Source of the DNA: Parachlamydiales bacterium
GTDB lineage: Bacteria > Chlamydiota > Chlamydiia > Chlamydiales > Rhabdochlamydiaceae
NCBI GenBank assembly: GCA_027316765.1
Contig: DAHVFY010000005.1
Location: 1 to 40,619, forward strand
Length of the DNA stretch: 40,619 nucleotides
Direction: 5' to 3'
In this document: positions 33,332 through 40,619 of the stretch, piece by piece
Position numbering within the stretch: the stretch's first letter is position 1
Layout of the letters: each line of letters opens with the position of its first letter
Program-made: the position numbers and the translations under genes
The notes under the pieces: model-generated
Databases searched by the model: none
What the model saw: the letters and a program-made list of their open reading frames with translations, nothing else
Told to the model about the DNA's origin: nothing

Positions 33332-35137
33332 TCAAGTGGAAGGAGTATATCCTAAAGAAAGAGTGAATTTAGAATCGAACTGGGTTTGATCCAATGCATT
33401 AAACGCTGCAAGACTTGTCAGACATGGCTTAAAACGAATAAGCTCTGGAAGTTCTGTAGGATCCAATAAATTTTGATCAGGGTGAAAATCTACAACGATT
33501 AATTTTTTAATAGCGCCTTGTTTTTCTTTTTGAAAATATCCGTGCATGCGAGCACCATTTTCATGAAGAACCACACAATACCCGCTGTCGATCCATGTGA
33601 CGATATCTATCATAAAATTATTCCCAGATGTGGCTAAGGGAATCACGCCTTTACGATGTAAATCTAAAAATTCTTCAGACTCGAGCATTTTAAGAATTTC
33701 TGTCGATGCCTTTGCTCCATTTTTGAACAACAAGGCAATTGCTATCTTATTTTTTTCGGCAACAGCGCCGCTTAACGGAGAAATCCCTCGCCGACAATCG
33801 TCTTTTCCATTAACATCCGCTCCAGCTTTAAGTAAAGTTTCAATGACAGCTCCCGTCTGATCGCTTTCTGCAGCAAACGCAAGGGGAGTCTTTCCTTCAT
33901 AATTTGACAAATGCACAGAAGCTCCCTGATCTAGAAAAAAAGAAATAAGTTCCACCCTCTGATGACAGATCGCTAAATGAAGCGCTGTAAATCCTAAAGC
34001 ATTTACATGATTGAGATCGTAGCTATTCTCAATAATGAAATCCTTCACGAGATTAGTATGTCCAAATCTAATGGCCCTAAACAAGTATTCGCTATTGCAG
34101 TCCTGAGTTTCCTTTCGGATCGGACTGTATGTGGGAACTCGTGAAGATTCTTTAAAAAGCAGCTGAGTTCGTAAATAAGTATAGAGCGTTTTATCCCCAT
34201 AAAATCGCTTTTCGAAAGAATCGTCGGGCGGCATTGGAAAATCAAATCCGCGAGTATCTTCTTCTTGCGACGATCGGCTAAAGCTAATAAAACTTCCCGA
34301 TGCTGCAATTTCCAAAGTTCTCTTATCAGTTAGATCAAAAACCTTAGAGTATTGCATCGGCAGTATACATGTTGTCGTCATTTGACGTTGCAACATAAAA
34401 CTATCATGACTTCTAACTCTAGAAGTTACGCTCACTAGAAAAGGCACTTTCATATCAAAAAGCAATTGAATTGTCCGCACTCGTGAACCCACTATAGAAA
34501 GAGGATCAGAAAAGTCATCTGTAAAAGGAATATTTCTGCAGTGTTTAAACATGCTTTCATTTTTATATGTGAAATGAAATTGATCAAAAAGAAACACTCC
34601 CCGTCCTGGACGCAATATATCATGGACTTGCATCACCATAGATACAGCATCGACACAATGACACAGTGTCCACGTTGATATACATAACTCTAATTTTCCT
34701 TCAATTTTCAACCCTTTCCTTTGGAACTCCTTAACAAGATGCTCTATTTTAATTGCACCCCATTTATACAGCTTGCATCGACCTACTTCCTCTTCTTGGA
34801 ATTCCCAACCATTCGGCTCGCCTCTAACTCCAATAATATGAACTTTAATCCCTTCAGGTAAATTTGCTTGCTGATTTATAAATTGCGCGCAGCCATTTAC
34901 CCAAGAAAAATTTCCTGCCCCTAGATCTAATGCATAAAAATTCTTTTGTTTTTTTGGGGCATTTTGAATCATTTTTGCAAAGAGTTCATGCTCATTAATC
35001 TCAAAAAGGTGATAACTCTTTTGGCCATTGTAAGCCCATGAACGGTGAGAATTTCGCACATCATTAAAAGCCACATCAATATAGGCCTCAACAAAACCTG
35101 GTCTTTCGTTATAATTTAAATTAGAAATAACAGACAT
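33332..35137 (-). CDS. Methyltransferase-like protein fused to ankyrin repeats, candidate effector
   Basis: About 601 residues from ATG 35137 (MSVISNLNYNERPG); a GTG at 35146 is also in frame, and neither has a clear ribosome binding site. Residues 65-190 look like a Rossmann SAM-methyltransferase: FYALDLGAGNFSW (motif I), VHIIGVRGEP, LELCISTWTLCHC and MQVHDILRPGRGVFLFDQF (post-motif positions). Residues 350-485 carry about four ankyrin repeats (GFTALHLAICHQRVELISFF, GKTPLAFAAESDQTGAVIETLL, GISPLSGAVAEKNKIAIALLF). The C-terminal 110 residues are unrecognised. It interrupts the conserved rsbW-CT550 order. The ankyrin fusion suggests a secreted host-directed protein; this is inference. Confidence 0.75.
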   Translation of the reverse strand: MSVISNLNYNERPGFVEAYIDVAFNDVRNSHRSWAYNGQKSYHLFEINEHELFAKMIQNAPKKQKNFYALDLGAGNFSWVNGCAQFINQQANLPEGIKVHIIGVRGEPNGWEFQEEEVGRCKLYKWGAIKIEHLVKEFQRKGLKIEGKLELCISTWTLCHCVDAVSMVMQVHDILRPGRGVFLFDQFHFTYKNESMFKHCRNIPFTDDFSDPLSIVGSRVRTIQLLFDMKVPFLVSVTSRVRSHDSFMLQRQMTTTCILPMQYSKVFDLTDKRTLEIAASGSFISFSRSSQEEDTRGFDFPMPPDDSFEKRFYGDKTLYTYLRTQLLFKESSRVPTYSPIRKETQDCNSEYLFRAIRFGHTNLVKDFIIENSYDLNHVNALGFTALHLAICHQRVELISFFLDQGASVHLSNYEGKTPLAFAAESDQTGAVIETLLKAGADVNGKDDCRRGISPLSGAVAEKNKIAIALLFKNGAKASTEILKMLESEEFLDLHRKGVIPLATSGNNFMIDIVTWIDSGYCVVLHENGARMHGYFQKEKQGAIKKLIVVDFHPDQNLLDPTELPELIRFKPCLTSLAAFNALDQTQFDSKFTLSLGYTPST

Positions 35138-35210
35138 TATAAACACATAGATATTAAATTGAATATATTAATTGTATTTAATATAATAATTAAAAACAAA
35201 CTATTCTTAT

Positions 35211-35639
35211 CTATCTACAGATCAGTTGTTTAGTGACTGTGAGAATGTTGTAGGGGTGTTGCCGTTCATAATGGACCTCGTCCATAAGCTGGCGAATGAA
35301 GAAAATACCAAGCCCTCCCTCTTCCTGCTCTTCGATCGAAATATCAGAAGATATTTTGTTGGATCGTAACAAAGGATTAAAGGAGGCTCCTTTATCCATG
35401 ATTGTGAAAGCGATTCTCTCGCTTGGATATTCATTACAAATCAGTTCAATCGTTCCTTTATCATCCTTATAAGCATAACTGATGATATTAACGAGCGCTT
35501 CTTCCATAGCAAGCTGGATTTTCTTAGACTCGACAGGAGCAAATCCCATTCTATCAACGTGTGTAGAAATCCACTCCATCATCTGATCGAGCATCTCTAA
35601 TTGGGCTTGGAAAATTACCCGATCCATAATGTAATCCAT
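35211..35639 (-). CDS. rsbW: RsbW-type anti-sigma/serine kinase
   Basis: A 142-residue GHKL ATPase-fold protein. The N box is SKKIQLAMEEALVNIISYAY (Glu and Asn), the G1 box DKGASFNPL and the G2 box GGLGIFFIRQLMDEV. RsbW proteins bind a sigma factor and phosphorylate RsbV antagonists in a partner-switching module; in Chlamydia the module senses the TCA/nucleotide state and affects sigma66 or others (established knowledge, details debated). It corresponds to CT549. It sits nine bases after the LptE-like gene. Confidence 0.9.
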   Translation of the reverse strand: MDYIMDRVIFQAQLEMLDQMMEWISTHVDRMGFAPVESKKIQLAMEEALVNIISYAYKDDKGTIELICNEYPSERIAFTIMDKGASFNPLLRSNKISSDISIEEQEEGGLGIFFIRQLMDEVHYERQHPYNILTVTKQLICR

Positions 35640-35647
35640 AAACTACA

Positions 35648-36232
35648 CTATGATTTCTCATATAAAATACCGTCAATAATTTTTTGGGAAAGGATTCGAA
35701 AAAGTGGGACATTTGCATCATCTTGAGCCCCTTCTATAGAATCGAGCTGACCTAAAGAGAAATCGAGCACTATTTGTGGTTTTCCTTGCGCGTCAATAAA
35801 AGCCAGTTCTCGAATCGAATCGGGATCCACATAATCATAGTCAACATATGCCGTTACGACCTCAGGACCTACAACCACTGCACCTGATACTTGATCAACA
35901 AGAATGATCTCAACTGTCATTGTGCGTCTATCTTCTGTCGGCATCAGACGTTTTCGAATTCTTCCCGTTGTATCGTCTCGATGATGACGATATCCTATTT
36001 TTGTATTTTCATTAGAAACGACATTAACTTTAAGAAGCAACTCACCACCGCTCTGTACGGGACTAAATACCCCAGATGCAGCAAGTGCTCGAATAAGTTC
36101 ATCTGTAAATTTGCCCTCAAAATCTCCTAAAATATAGGGAACAGTCACTGTCTTTCCCTGCAAAGAAGCTCCCTCTTCTTGAAAGCTATAATGGCATCCC
36201 GCTAAGAGAAGAAGTAAAACAAATATTCTCAC
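35648..36232 (-). CDS. LptE-like lipoprotein (CT548 position)
   Basis: A 194-residue lipoprotein: MRIFVLLLLLAGC is a short signal with lipobox LAGC, and the mature protein starts at Cys13. The fold signature is LptE-like: TVTVPYILGDFEGKFTDELIRALAASG, GELLLKVNVVSNE, DRRTMTVEIILVDQVSGAVVVGP. LptE plugs the LptD lipopolysaccharide channel in the outer membrane. The family here is inferred from pattern, not from strong motifs. In the same unit as the BamD-like gene. Confidence 0.72.
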   Translation of the reverse strand: MRIFVLLLLLAGCHYSFQEEGASLQGKTVTVPYILGDFEGKFTDELIRALAASGVFSPVQSGGELLLKVNVVSNENTKIGYRHHRDDTTGRIRKRLMPTEDRRTMTVEIILVDQVSGAVVVGPEVVTAYVDYDYVDPDSIRELAFIDAQGKPQIVLDFSLGQLDSIEGAQDDANVPLFRILSQKIIDGILYEKS

Positions 36233-36246
36233 TTGAACCTATCCCA

Positions 36247-37224
36247 CTATAGATTTTCTGTCGATTTTTCGCGCGATAGATTCTTAGCATTTTTTTGTAG
36301 CTTTTCTTGGCATTTTCTAGCTGTGTTTGTGTCAGGATAACTTGCAATGATCTTATTATAATAAATTTCGGCAGCTTTGTTTCTTTTGGTTTTTTCAAAA
36401 AAACAACCCGTTTCATAAAGACTCTTTGCATAAACTTCTTGCATCTCTAAAAACATGCTCTCAGCGACTCGAATTTTTTCATCGCTTGGAAAATCAGAAC
36501 GGAATTTGCGCAAATTAATTGTAGCCAAATCAAGTAAGTCAGGATCGGGAAATTCCTCTGTCGCTTGTGTCAGATACACTTCTCCAACGCTAACATAGCT
36601 CTCTGGAGATAACTTGTGTTTAGGAAATCTGCGAATAATGGTTTGAAAAGCTTCAATACAGGATTTATATTCTCTCATCTGAAAAAGCAGGGAAGCCTTG
36701 CCAAAAAGAGCCTTTGCAGCCAATTCATGATGAGGAAGAGCTGCTACAACTTCATCAAAAATTTCGATTGCCTCCTCATTAGCGGGAATCCATTTAGGCA
36801 TGATTTTCAACCCTAAGAGATGTTTTTTATCGCCTTCTTGAAACTGTTTAGCAATTGAATATTTATACTCGATCGCTTCTTCAAAATGTTTTGGTGTTAC
36901 AGACGCTTTTAGATAAGACGAAAGCTTTTTATTTGCAGAATCCAACTCTCCTGAATGAAAATAACCAACTCCAAGAAAAAATTGTGCTTCTTCAGCAAAT
37001 GGAGTTCGAGGAAAATTTTTCAACACAATACGGGCTTGTTGAATAAGCGCTGGCCATTGTTCTGTTTTGTGCGCTTCAAGAACTGCACTATAATGCTCTT
37101 GCACAGATTGCGTTGCCATTGTCTCTTTATTTACAAGTTTACCGTCTTGAACTGTATAAGCAGCACATCCTATAGAATTTGCAACTGAAAAGAAAACCGC
37201 GCATATAAAAAATTGTAATCTCAT
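36247..37224 (-). CDS. BamD-like TPR protein of the outer-membrane assembly machinery
   Basis: A 325-residue exported protein: signal MRLQFFICAVFFSVANSIGC, with Cys20 as a possible lipid attachment site (SIGC lipobox). Tetratricopeptide repeats follow: HYSAVLEAHKTEQWPALIQQARIVLKNFPRTPFAEEAQFFLGVGYFHSGELDSA and AAKALFGKASLLFQMREYKSCIEAFQTIIRRFPKHKLSPES and a last repeat KAAEIYYNKIIASYPDTNTA. This is the layout of BamD (ComL), here longer than the E. coli protein of about 245 residues. Corresponds to CT547. It is four bases after dnaE. Confidence 0.78.
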   Translation of the reverse strand: MRLQFFICAVFFSVANSIGCAAYTVQDGKLVNKETMATQSVQEHYSAVLEAHKTEQWPALIQQARIVLKNFPRTPFAEEAQFFLGVGYFHSGELDSANKKLSSYLKASVTPKHFEEAIEYKYSIAKQFQEGDKKHLLGLKIMPKWIPANEEAIEIFDEVVAALPHHELAAKALFGKASLLFQMREYKSCIEAFQTIIRRFPKHKLSPESYVSVGEVYLTQATEEFPDPDLLDLATINLRKFRSDFPSDEKIRVAESMFLEMQEVYAKSLYETGCFFEKTKRNKAAEIYYNKIIASYPDTNTARKCQEKLQKNAKNLSREKSTENL

Positions 37225-37228
37225 ATTA

Positions 37229-40200
37229 TTAACTCACATGTATATCTTTTAAAAAAGAAAAAGAGCGCAACTTATCTTCTAAACTTGAACTGACTTCAAC
37301 ACCCCACTTGGAATCTATCAAAACACCGCCAATTTTTCCTTCACCATTGAGAAACTCAATATGTATAGAAGTTGTCCCAGGACAGGCGCGAAATAACTTT
37401 TTAAATTCCAAAATATGACTAAAACGAACAGAATCCGCATCAACTTTTAGTACGAGCTTAAGCGGTTGGGGCGCTGGCTTTTTTGCTTCTGCCGAGGGGC
37501 GCTTAGAAGAAAAATTTTTATCTTTATAATCATTCATTTTTGCCTGCCGTTTAGCGCGATCAAAGGCGTGATCACACGCAGTAATCATCGCTTCATCAAC
37601 TTTTGTTAAATCATCTAGCCATCGACACTGTAATTTGAGCTCATTCTCTTGCTTTTCCACTTGCAAGACTGCATAAACAATTTGACTTTCAACGAAAAGA
37701 GGATGCTTTTCCTCATACAAGTCACTCCATACAGGAACTTCAAATCTATCAACTCCATCTCCAATCGTCAATATTGCAAACTTTCGCTGATTTTTTGCTG
37801 ATATTTTAATAGCAACTGATTCAATAATAAATGCCGCTCTAAATACGTTATCAGAGTTCATTTCAGAAATTTGACTTAAGGGAACGCAGGATAATCTTTG
37901 CAAATAAACACGGTATTCATCAAGCGGATGTCCTGTGATATAAAAGCCGAGAAGTTCATTTTCTCTTCGTAAAATTTTCTGACGCGATACTTGCTCTTTT
38001 TCTTTAGGAGGCGTTAAAAATCGGTTTTCCTCTGAATCTCCCATAAGAGAAAAAAGGTTCAAAATACCACGTGCGGAGTCTTTTTGCTCTCTTGATGCCG
38101 CAAGATAGATCGGATCAACACTTTCAATTAAAGCTTGACGCGACCATTTTGTAAAATCAAAACAACCAGCTTCAATAAGGTGTTCTACAACTTTTTTCCC
38201 CACTTTACGCACATCAATTCTCTTAATAAAATCATAAAGGGAACCAAAACAACCTTTTTGATTGCGCTCTTCAACAATCGACTCTACAACACCCTCTCCA
38301 ACACCCTTAATTCCAGTCATTGCAAATCGGATTCCTTGAGCTGTAGCAATAAACTCCTTTCCCGATTCATTAATATCAGGTGGTAGAACTGCAATGCCCA
38401 TTGACTGGGATTCTCGAATGATTTTTGCAACTTTTGTAATATCATCCCGATCGCATGTCATCAAGGCTGCCATCCACTCTTTGGGATAATTTGCCTTAAG
38501 ATACGCTGTTACATAACTTAAATAAGCATATGCTGCAGCATGAGATTTATTAAATCCATAAGATGCAAATTTTTCAACTTTATCAAAGATGCGCATCGAC
38601 GTCTCTTCATCAATTCCATTTTGGAGAGCGCCTGTTCGAAACTTCTCTCTTTGTCTTGCCATTTCTTCATGATCTTTTTTTCCCATGGCGCGTCGCAAGA
38701 CATCGCCTTCTCCCAAAGAATAATTTGCAAGACGACTAGCAATTTGCATCACCTGCTCTTGATACACCATGATCCCATAAGTTTCAGAAAGGATATCGGC
38801 CATTAAAGGATGATCAATCTCTATTGCCTCTTTTCCATGCTTTCTATTAATGAAAGAAGGAATCATTTCCATCGGACCTGGACGATAAAGAGATCCAACA
38901 GCGATGATCTCTTCAAATTTATCAATATGTAGCTGTCTTGTCAGATCCTGCATACCACCAGATTCTAACTGAAAAAGACCCAGCGTTTTTCCCTGATTGA
39001 GTAACTTATACGTCATCTGATCTTCTAAATCCAAGTTCACCCAATCAATAAAAATCCCTGTGCTTTTTTGAACCGCATTGACTGCATATTGAATTGATGT
39101 CAATGTCTTAAGACCCAAAAAGTCAATCTTCAGCATACCAACTGCTTCCACAGGCTTCATCGAAAACTGAGTGACTACCATTTCAGAATCTTTGGCAACA
39201 GCAACAGGAACGCGTTCCATAATGGGATCCGCAGAAACAATAAGCCCCGCTGCGTGGATACCGGTATTACGAATACATCCTTCTAATGTCTTAGCAATAT
39301 CAATCAATTCGCGCACTTCTGGATCTGTTTGATACTGTGAGCGCAAGTCTGGATCTACCTCAAGCGCTTTTTCTAAAGTAATATTGAGCTCTTCAGGTAC
39401 AAGCTTAGCAATAGCATTGACTTTGACAAGAGGGACGCTAAGGACCCTACCAACATCTTTGATCGCCATCTTAGCTTTCATCGTACCGAAGGTAATGATC
39501 TGAGCAACTTTATCTTTCCCGTATTTGTTAAGCGTATATTCAATCACCTCCGATCTTCTATCCATGCAAATATCAACGTCGATATCGGGATACGAAATTC
39601 TTTCTGGGTTAATAAATCGCTCAAAGAATAAATTTAGTCGCAATGGTTCAATATCCGTGATCTCGATCAAATAAAGAATAATGGAACCTACGCCAGACCC
39701 CCTACCCGGTCCCATTGGAATTCCTTGTGCTTTTGCCCAAGCGATGAAATCGTAAACAATAAGCAGGTAATCGCACATCCCCTTTGAGGTAATCAAATTA
39801 AGCTCGTATTCAAGCCGCTCACGCACAATTTGCATAGGGTCTGCTTGTGGATACTTTTCCTTTACTTTTGCTAGGCGTTCGGCGGTATAACGCTTTTGAA
39901 TTCCCTTTTCACACAACTCTCTCAAAAAATTTTCCGATTCAGCAGCTCGCATTTCTTGCGTATATTCTTTTTCTTCAAGAGCCGGGGGAACAAAGACGGG
40001 ATAAAATTTGGCTTTAAAATCAAAATCAAATGAACATTTCTCCGCAACAATCCGTGTATTTTGGACAGCTTCGGGGATATCAACAAAAAGAGCTTGCATC
40101 TCTTGAGGAGATTTAAAATAGTATTCATGAGAAGAGAGGACTTGTCGCTTCGGATTGAGAACACGTACTTTTGGGTTTCCTTGAGAATCTTTTTCCCAAA

Positions 40201-40619
40201 TTTCACAAGGCTCACCCGATTGTATATTCATCAGAATTTCATGCGCTCTCCAATCACTTCTCTCAACATAACGCGTATCATTTGCTGCAACGCAAGCAAT
40301 GCCTAGTTGCTCTCCGATGGGCTTGAGCCTAGCAATCACCTTTTCTTGATTTTTTATATAAGTTCTATGTTGTTCAAGAAGCCAGGTTTCCTTATCCATT
40401 CGGTCTGCGTCAATATCCTCCTCAGACATCTGATGGCGCAAAAATTCAAAATAGTAATCCTCTTTAAAAAGATCCTGATACCATTTGATTTCTGACAAAA
40501 GCTCTTCATCCGATCCATGAATTGCAAGATGAGCAACGCGCCCCTGTATTCCACCTGAAAGACAGATAAGACCTTCACTATATCTTGAAAGAAGCTCCTT
40601 ATCAATGCGCGGAGTATAA
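37229..40619 (-). CDS. dnaE: DNA polymerase III subunit alpha, 5' end outside window
   Basis: The frame stays open to the right edge: upstream of the TTG at 40498 it reads IDKELLSRYSEGLICLSGG, typical DnaE sequence, so the gene is partial and lacks the PHP-domain N-terminus here. The visible part is about 1129 residues. Catalytic core: GPGRGSGVGSIILYLIEITD, then PDIDVDICMDRR with active-site aspartates, and SYGFNKSHAAAYAYLSYVTAYLKANYP. The helix-hairpin-helix, OB (RAAFIIESVAIKISAKNQRKFAILTIGD) and C-terminal tau-binding regions follow. It replicates the chromosome as part of the polymerase III holoenzyme. Corresponds to CT545. Confidence 0.97.
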   Translation of the reverse strand, partial: YTPRIDKELLSRYSEGLICLSGGIQGRVAHLAIHGSDEELLSEIKWYQDLFKEDYYFEFLRHQMSEEDIDADRMDKETWLLEQHRTYIKNQEKVIARLKPIGEQLGIACVAANDTRYVERSDWRAHEILMNIQSGEPCEIWEKDSQGNPKVRVLNPKRQVLSSHEYYFKSPQEMQALFVDIPEAVQNTRIVAEKCSFDFDFKAKFYPVFVPPALEEKEYTQEMRAAESENFLRELCEKGIQKRYTAERLAKVKEKYPQADPMQIVRERLEYELNLITSKGMCDYLLIVYDFIAWAKAQGIPMGPGRGSGVGSIILYLIEITDIEPLRLNLFFERFINPERISYPDIDVDICMDRRSEVIEYTLNKYGKDKVAQIITFGTMKAKMAIKDVGRVLSVPLVKVNAIAKLVPEELNITLEKALEVDPDLRSQYQTDPEVRELIDIAKTLEGCIRNTGIHAAGLIVSADPIMERVPVAVAKDSEMVVTQFSMKPVEAVGMLKIDFLGLKTLTSIQYAVNAVQKSTGIFIDWVNLDLEDQMTYKLLNQGKTLGLFQLESGGMQDLTRQLHIDKFEEIIAVGSLYRPGPMEMIPSFINRKHGKEAIEIDHPLMADILSETYGIMVYQEQVMQIASRLANYSLGEGDVLRRAMGKKDHEEMARQREKFRTGALQNGIDEETSMRIFDKVEKFASYGFNKSHAAAYAYLSYVTAYLKANYPKEWMAALMTCDRDDITKVAKIIRESQSMGIAVLPPDINESGKEFIATAQGIRFAMTGIKGVGEGVVESIVEERNQKGCFGSLYDFIKRIDVRKVGKKVVEHLIEAGCFDFTKWSRQALIESVDPIYLAASREQKDSARGILNLFSLMGDSEENRFLTPPKEKEQVSRQKILRRENELLGFYITGHPLDEYRVYLQRLSCVPLSQISEMNSDNVFRAAFIIESVAIKISAKNQRKFAILTIGDGVDRFEVPVWSDLYEEKHPLFVESQIVYAVLQVEKQENELKLQCRWLDDLTKVDEAMITACDHAFDRAKRQAKMNDYKDKNFSSKRPSAEAKKPAPQPLKLVLKVDADSVRFSHILEFKKLFRACPGTTSIHIEFLNGEGKIGGVLIDSKWGVEVSSSLEDKLRSFSFLKDIHVS

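Noticed and set aside
35147-35210. AT-rich gap as a replication origin
   Set aside because: Only 64 bases long, with no DnaA boxes visible and no dnaA/hemB neighbours; it is just an AT-rich intergenic spacer.
1-40619. CRISPR array or tandem repeat array
   Set aside because: I saw no regularly spaced direct repeats and no cas genes anywhere in the window.

Overview
This window comes from a member of the Chlamydiae, most likely an environmental, Chlamydia-like lineage (order Parachlamydiales) rather than the genus Chlamydia. The ribosomal superoperon lacks rpsN, rpmD and rpmJ and ends rpoA-rplQ-gap-(263-aa hypothetical). On its other flank it is followed by membrane proteins, then fmt-lpxA-fabZ-lpxC-lnt. 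From memory this is the gene order of C. trachomatis CT504 to CT534. A second block, dnaE-(TPR lipoprotein)-(LptE-like)-rsbW-...-(144-aa hypothetical)-dacF, matches CT545 to CT551. Extra genes (mntA/hepT, ankyrin protein, DoxX, sodium symporter) and an expanded membrane-protein cluster argue against Chlamydia itself. The species cannot be read from the sequence.

Layout: 1-4130 is an accessory stretch with gene relics, a small secreted zinc-ribbon-like protein, a divergent lipoprotein, a broken HepT toxin with an intact MntA antitoxin gene, a P5-like lytic-type protein overlapping a secreted DUF4431-like protein, a dispersed repeat in two copies, and tRNA-Leu(UAA). 4133-18253 (minus strand) is the ribosomal superoperon rplC to rplQ with secY and rpoA, then gap and a conserved chlamydial protein. 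18471-21425 (minus) is a coupled cluster of four hydrophobic, Inc-like proteins exactly where Chlamydia keeps cap1/CT529. 21520-28161 (minus) is one tightly packed unit: symporter, DoxX, lnt, lpxC, fabZ, lpxA, fmt. It covers lipid A start-up, lipoprotein acylation and initiator-tRNA formylation. 28467-31500 (plus) carries an RsmB-like methyltransferase, a SurA-like chaperone and rsmA. 31447-32730 (minus) is a DacF-type D,D-carboxypeptidase, and 32847-33281 (plus) a conserved chlamydial hypothetical. 33332-35137 (minus) is a methyltransferase-ankyrin fusion that looks like a host-directed effector inserted into conserved synteny. 35211-40619 (minus) is dnaE (5' end outside the window), a BamD-like protein, an LptE-like lipoprotein and rsbW.

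The core genes serve translation, transcription, envelope assembly and replication. The items most worth a second look are the Inc-like cluster at the Cap1 site, the methyltransferase-ankyrin fusion, the overlapping secreted/lytic gene pair at 2434-3667, a 33-codon histidine-rich mini-ORF with an excellent ribosome binding site before the symporter operon, and strong stem-loops before secY and in the rplC leader. All homology statements rest on motif reading and memory, not on database searches.
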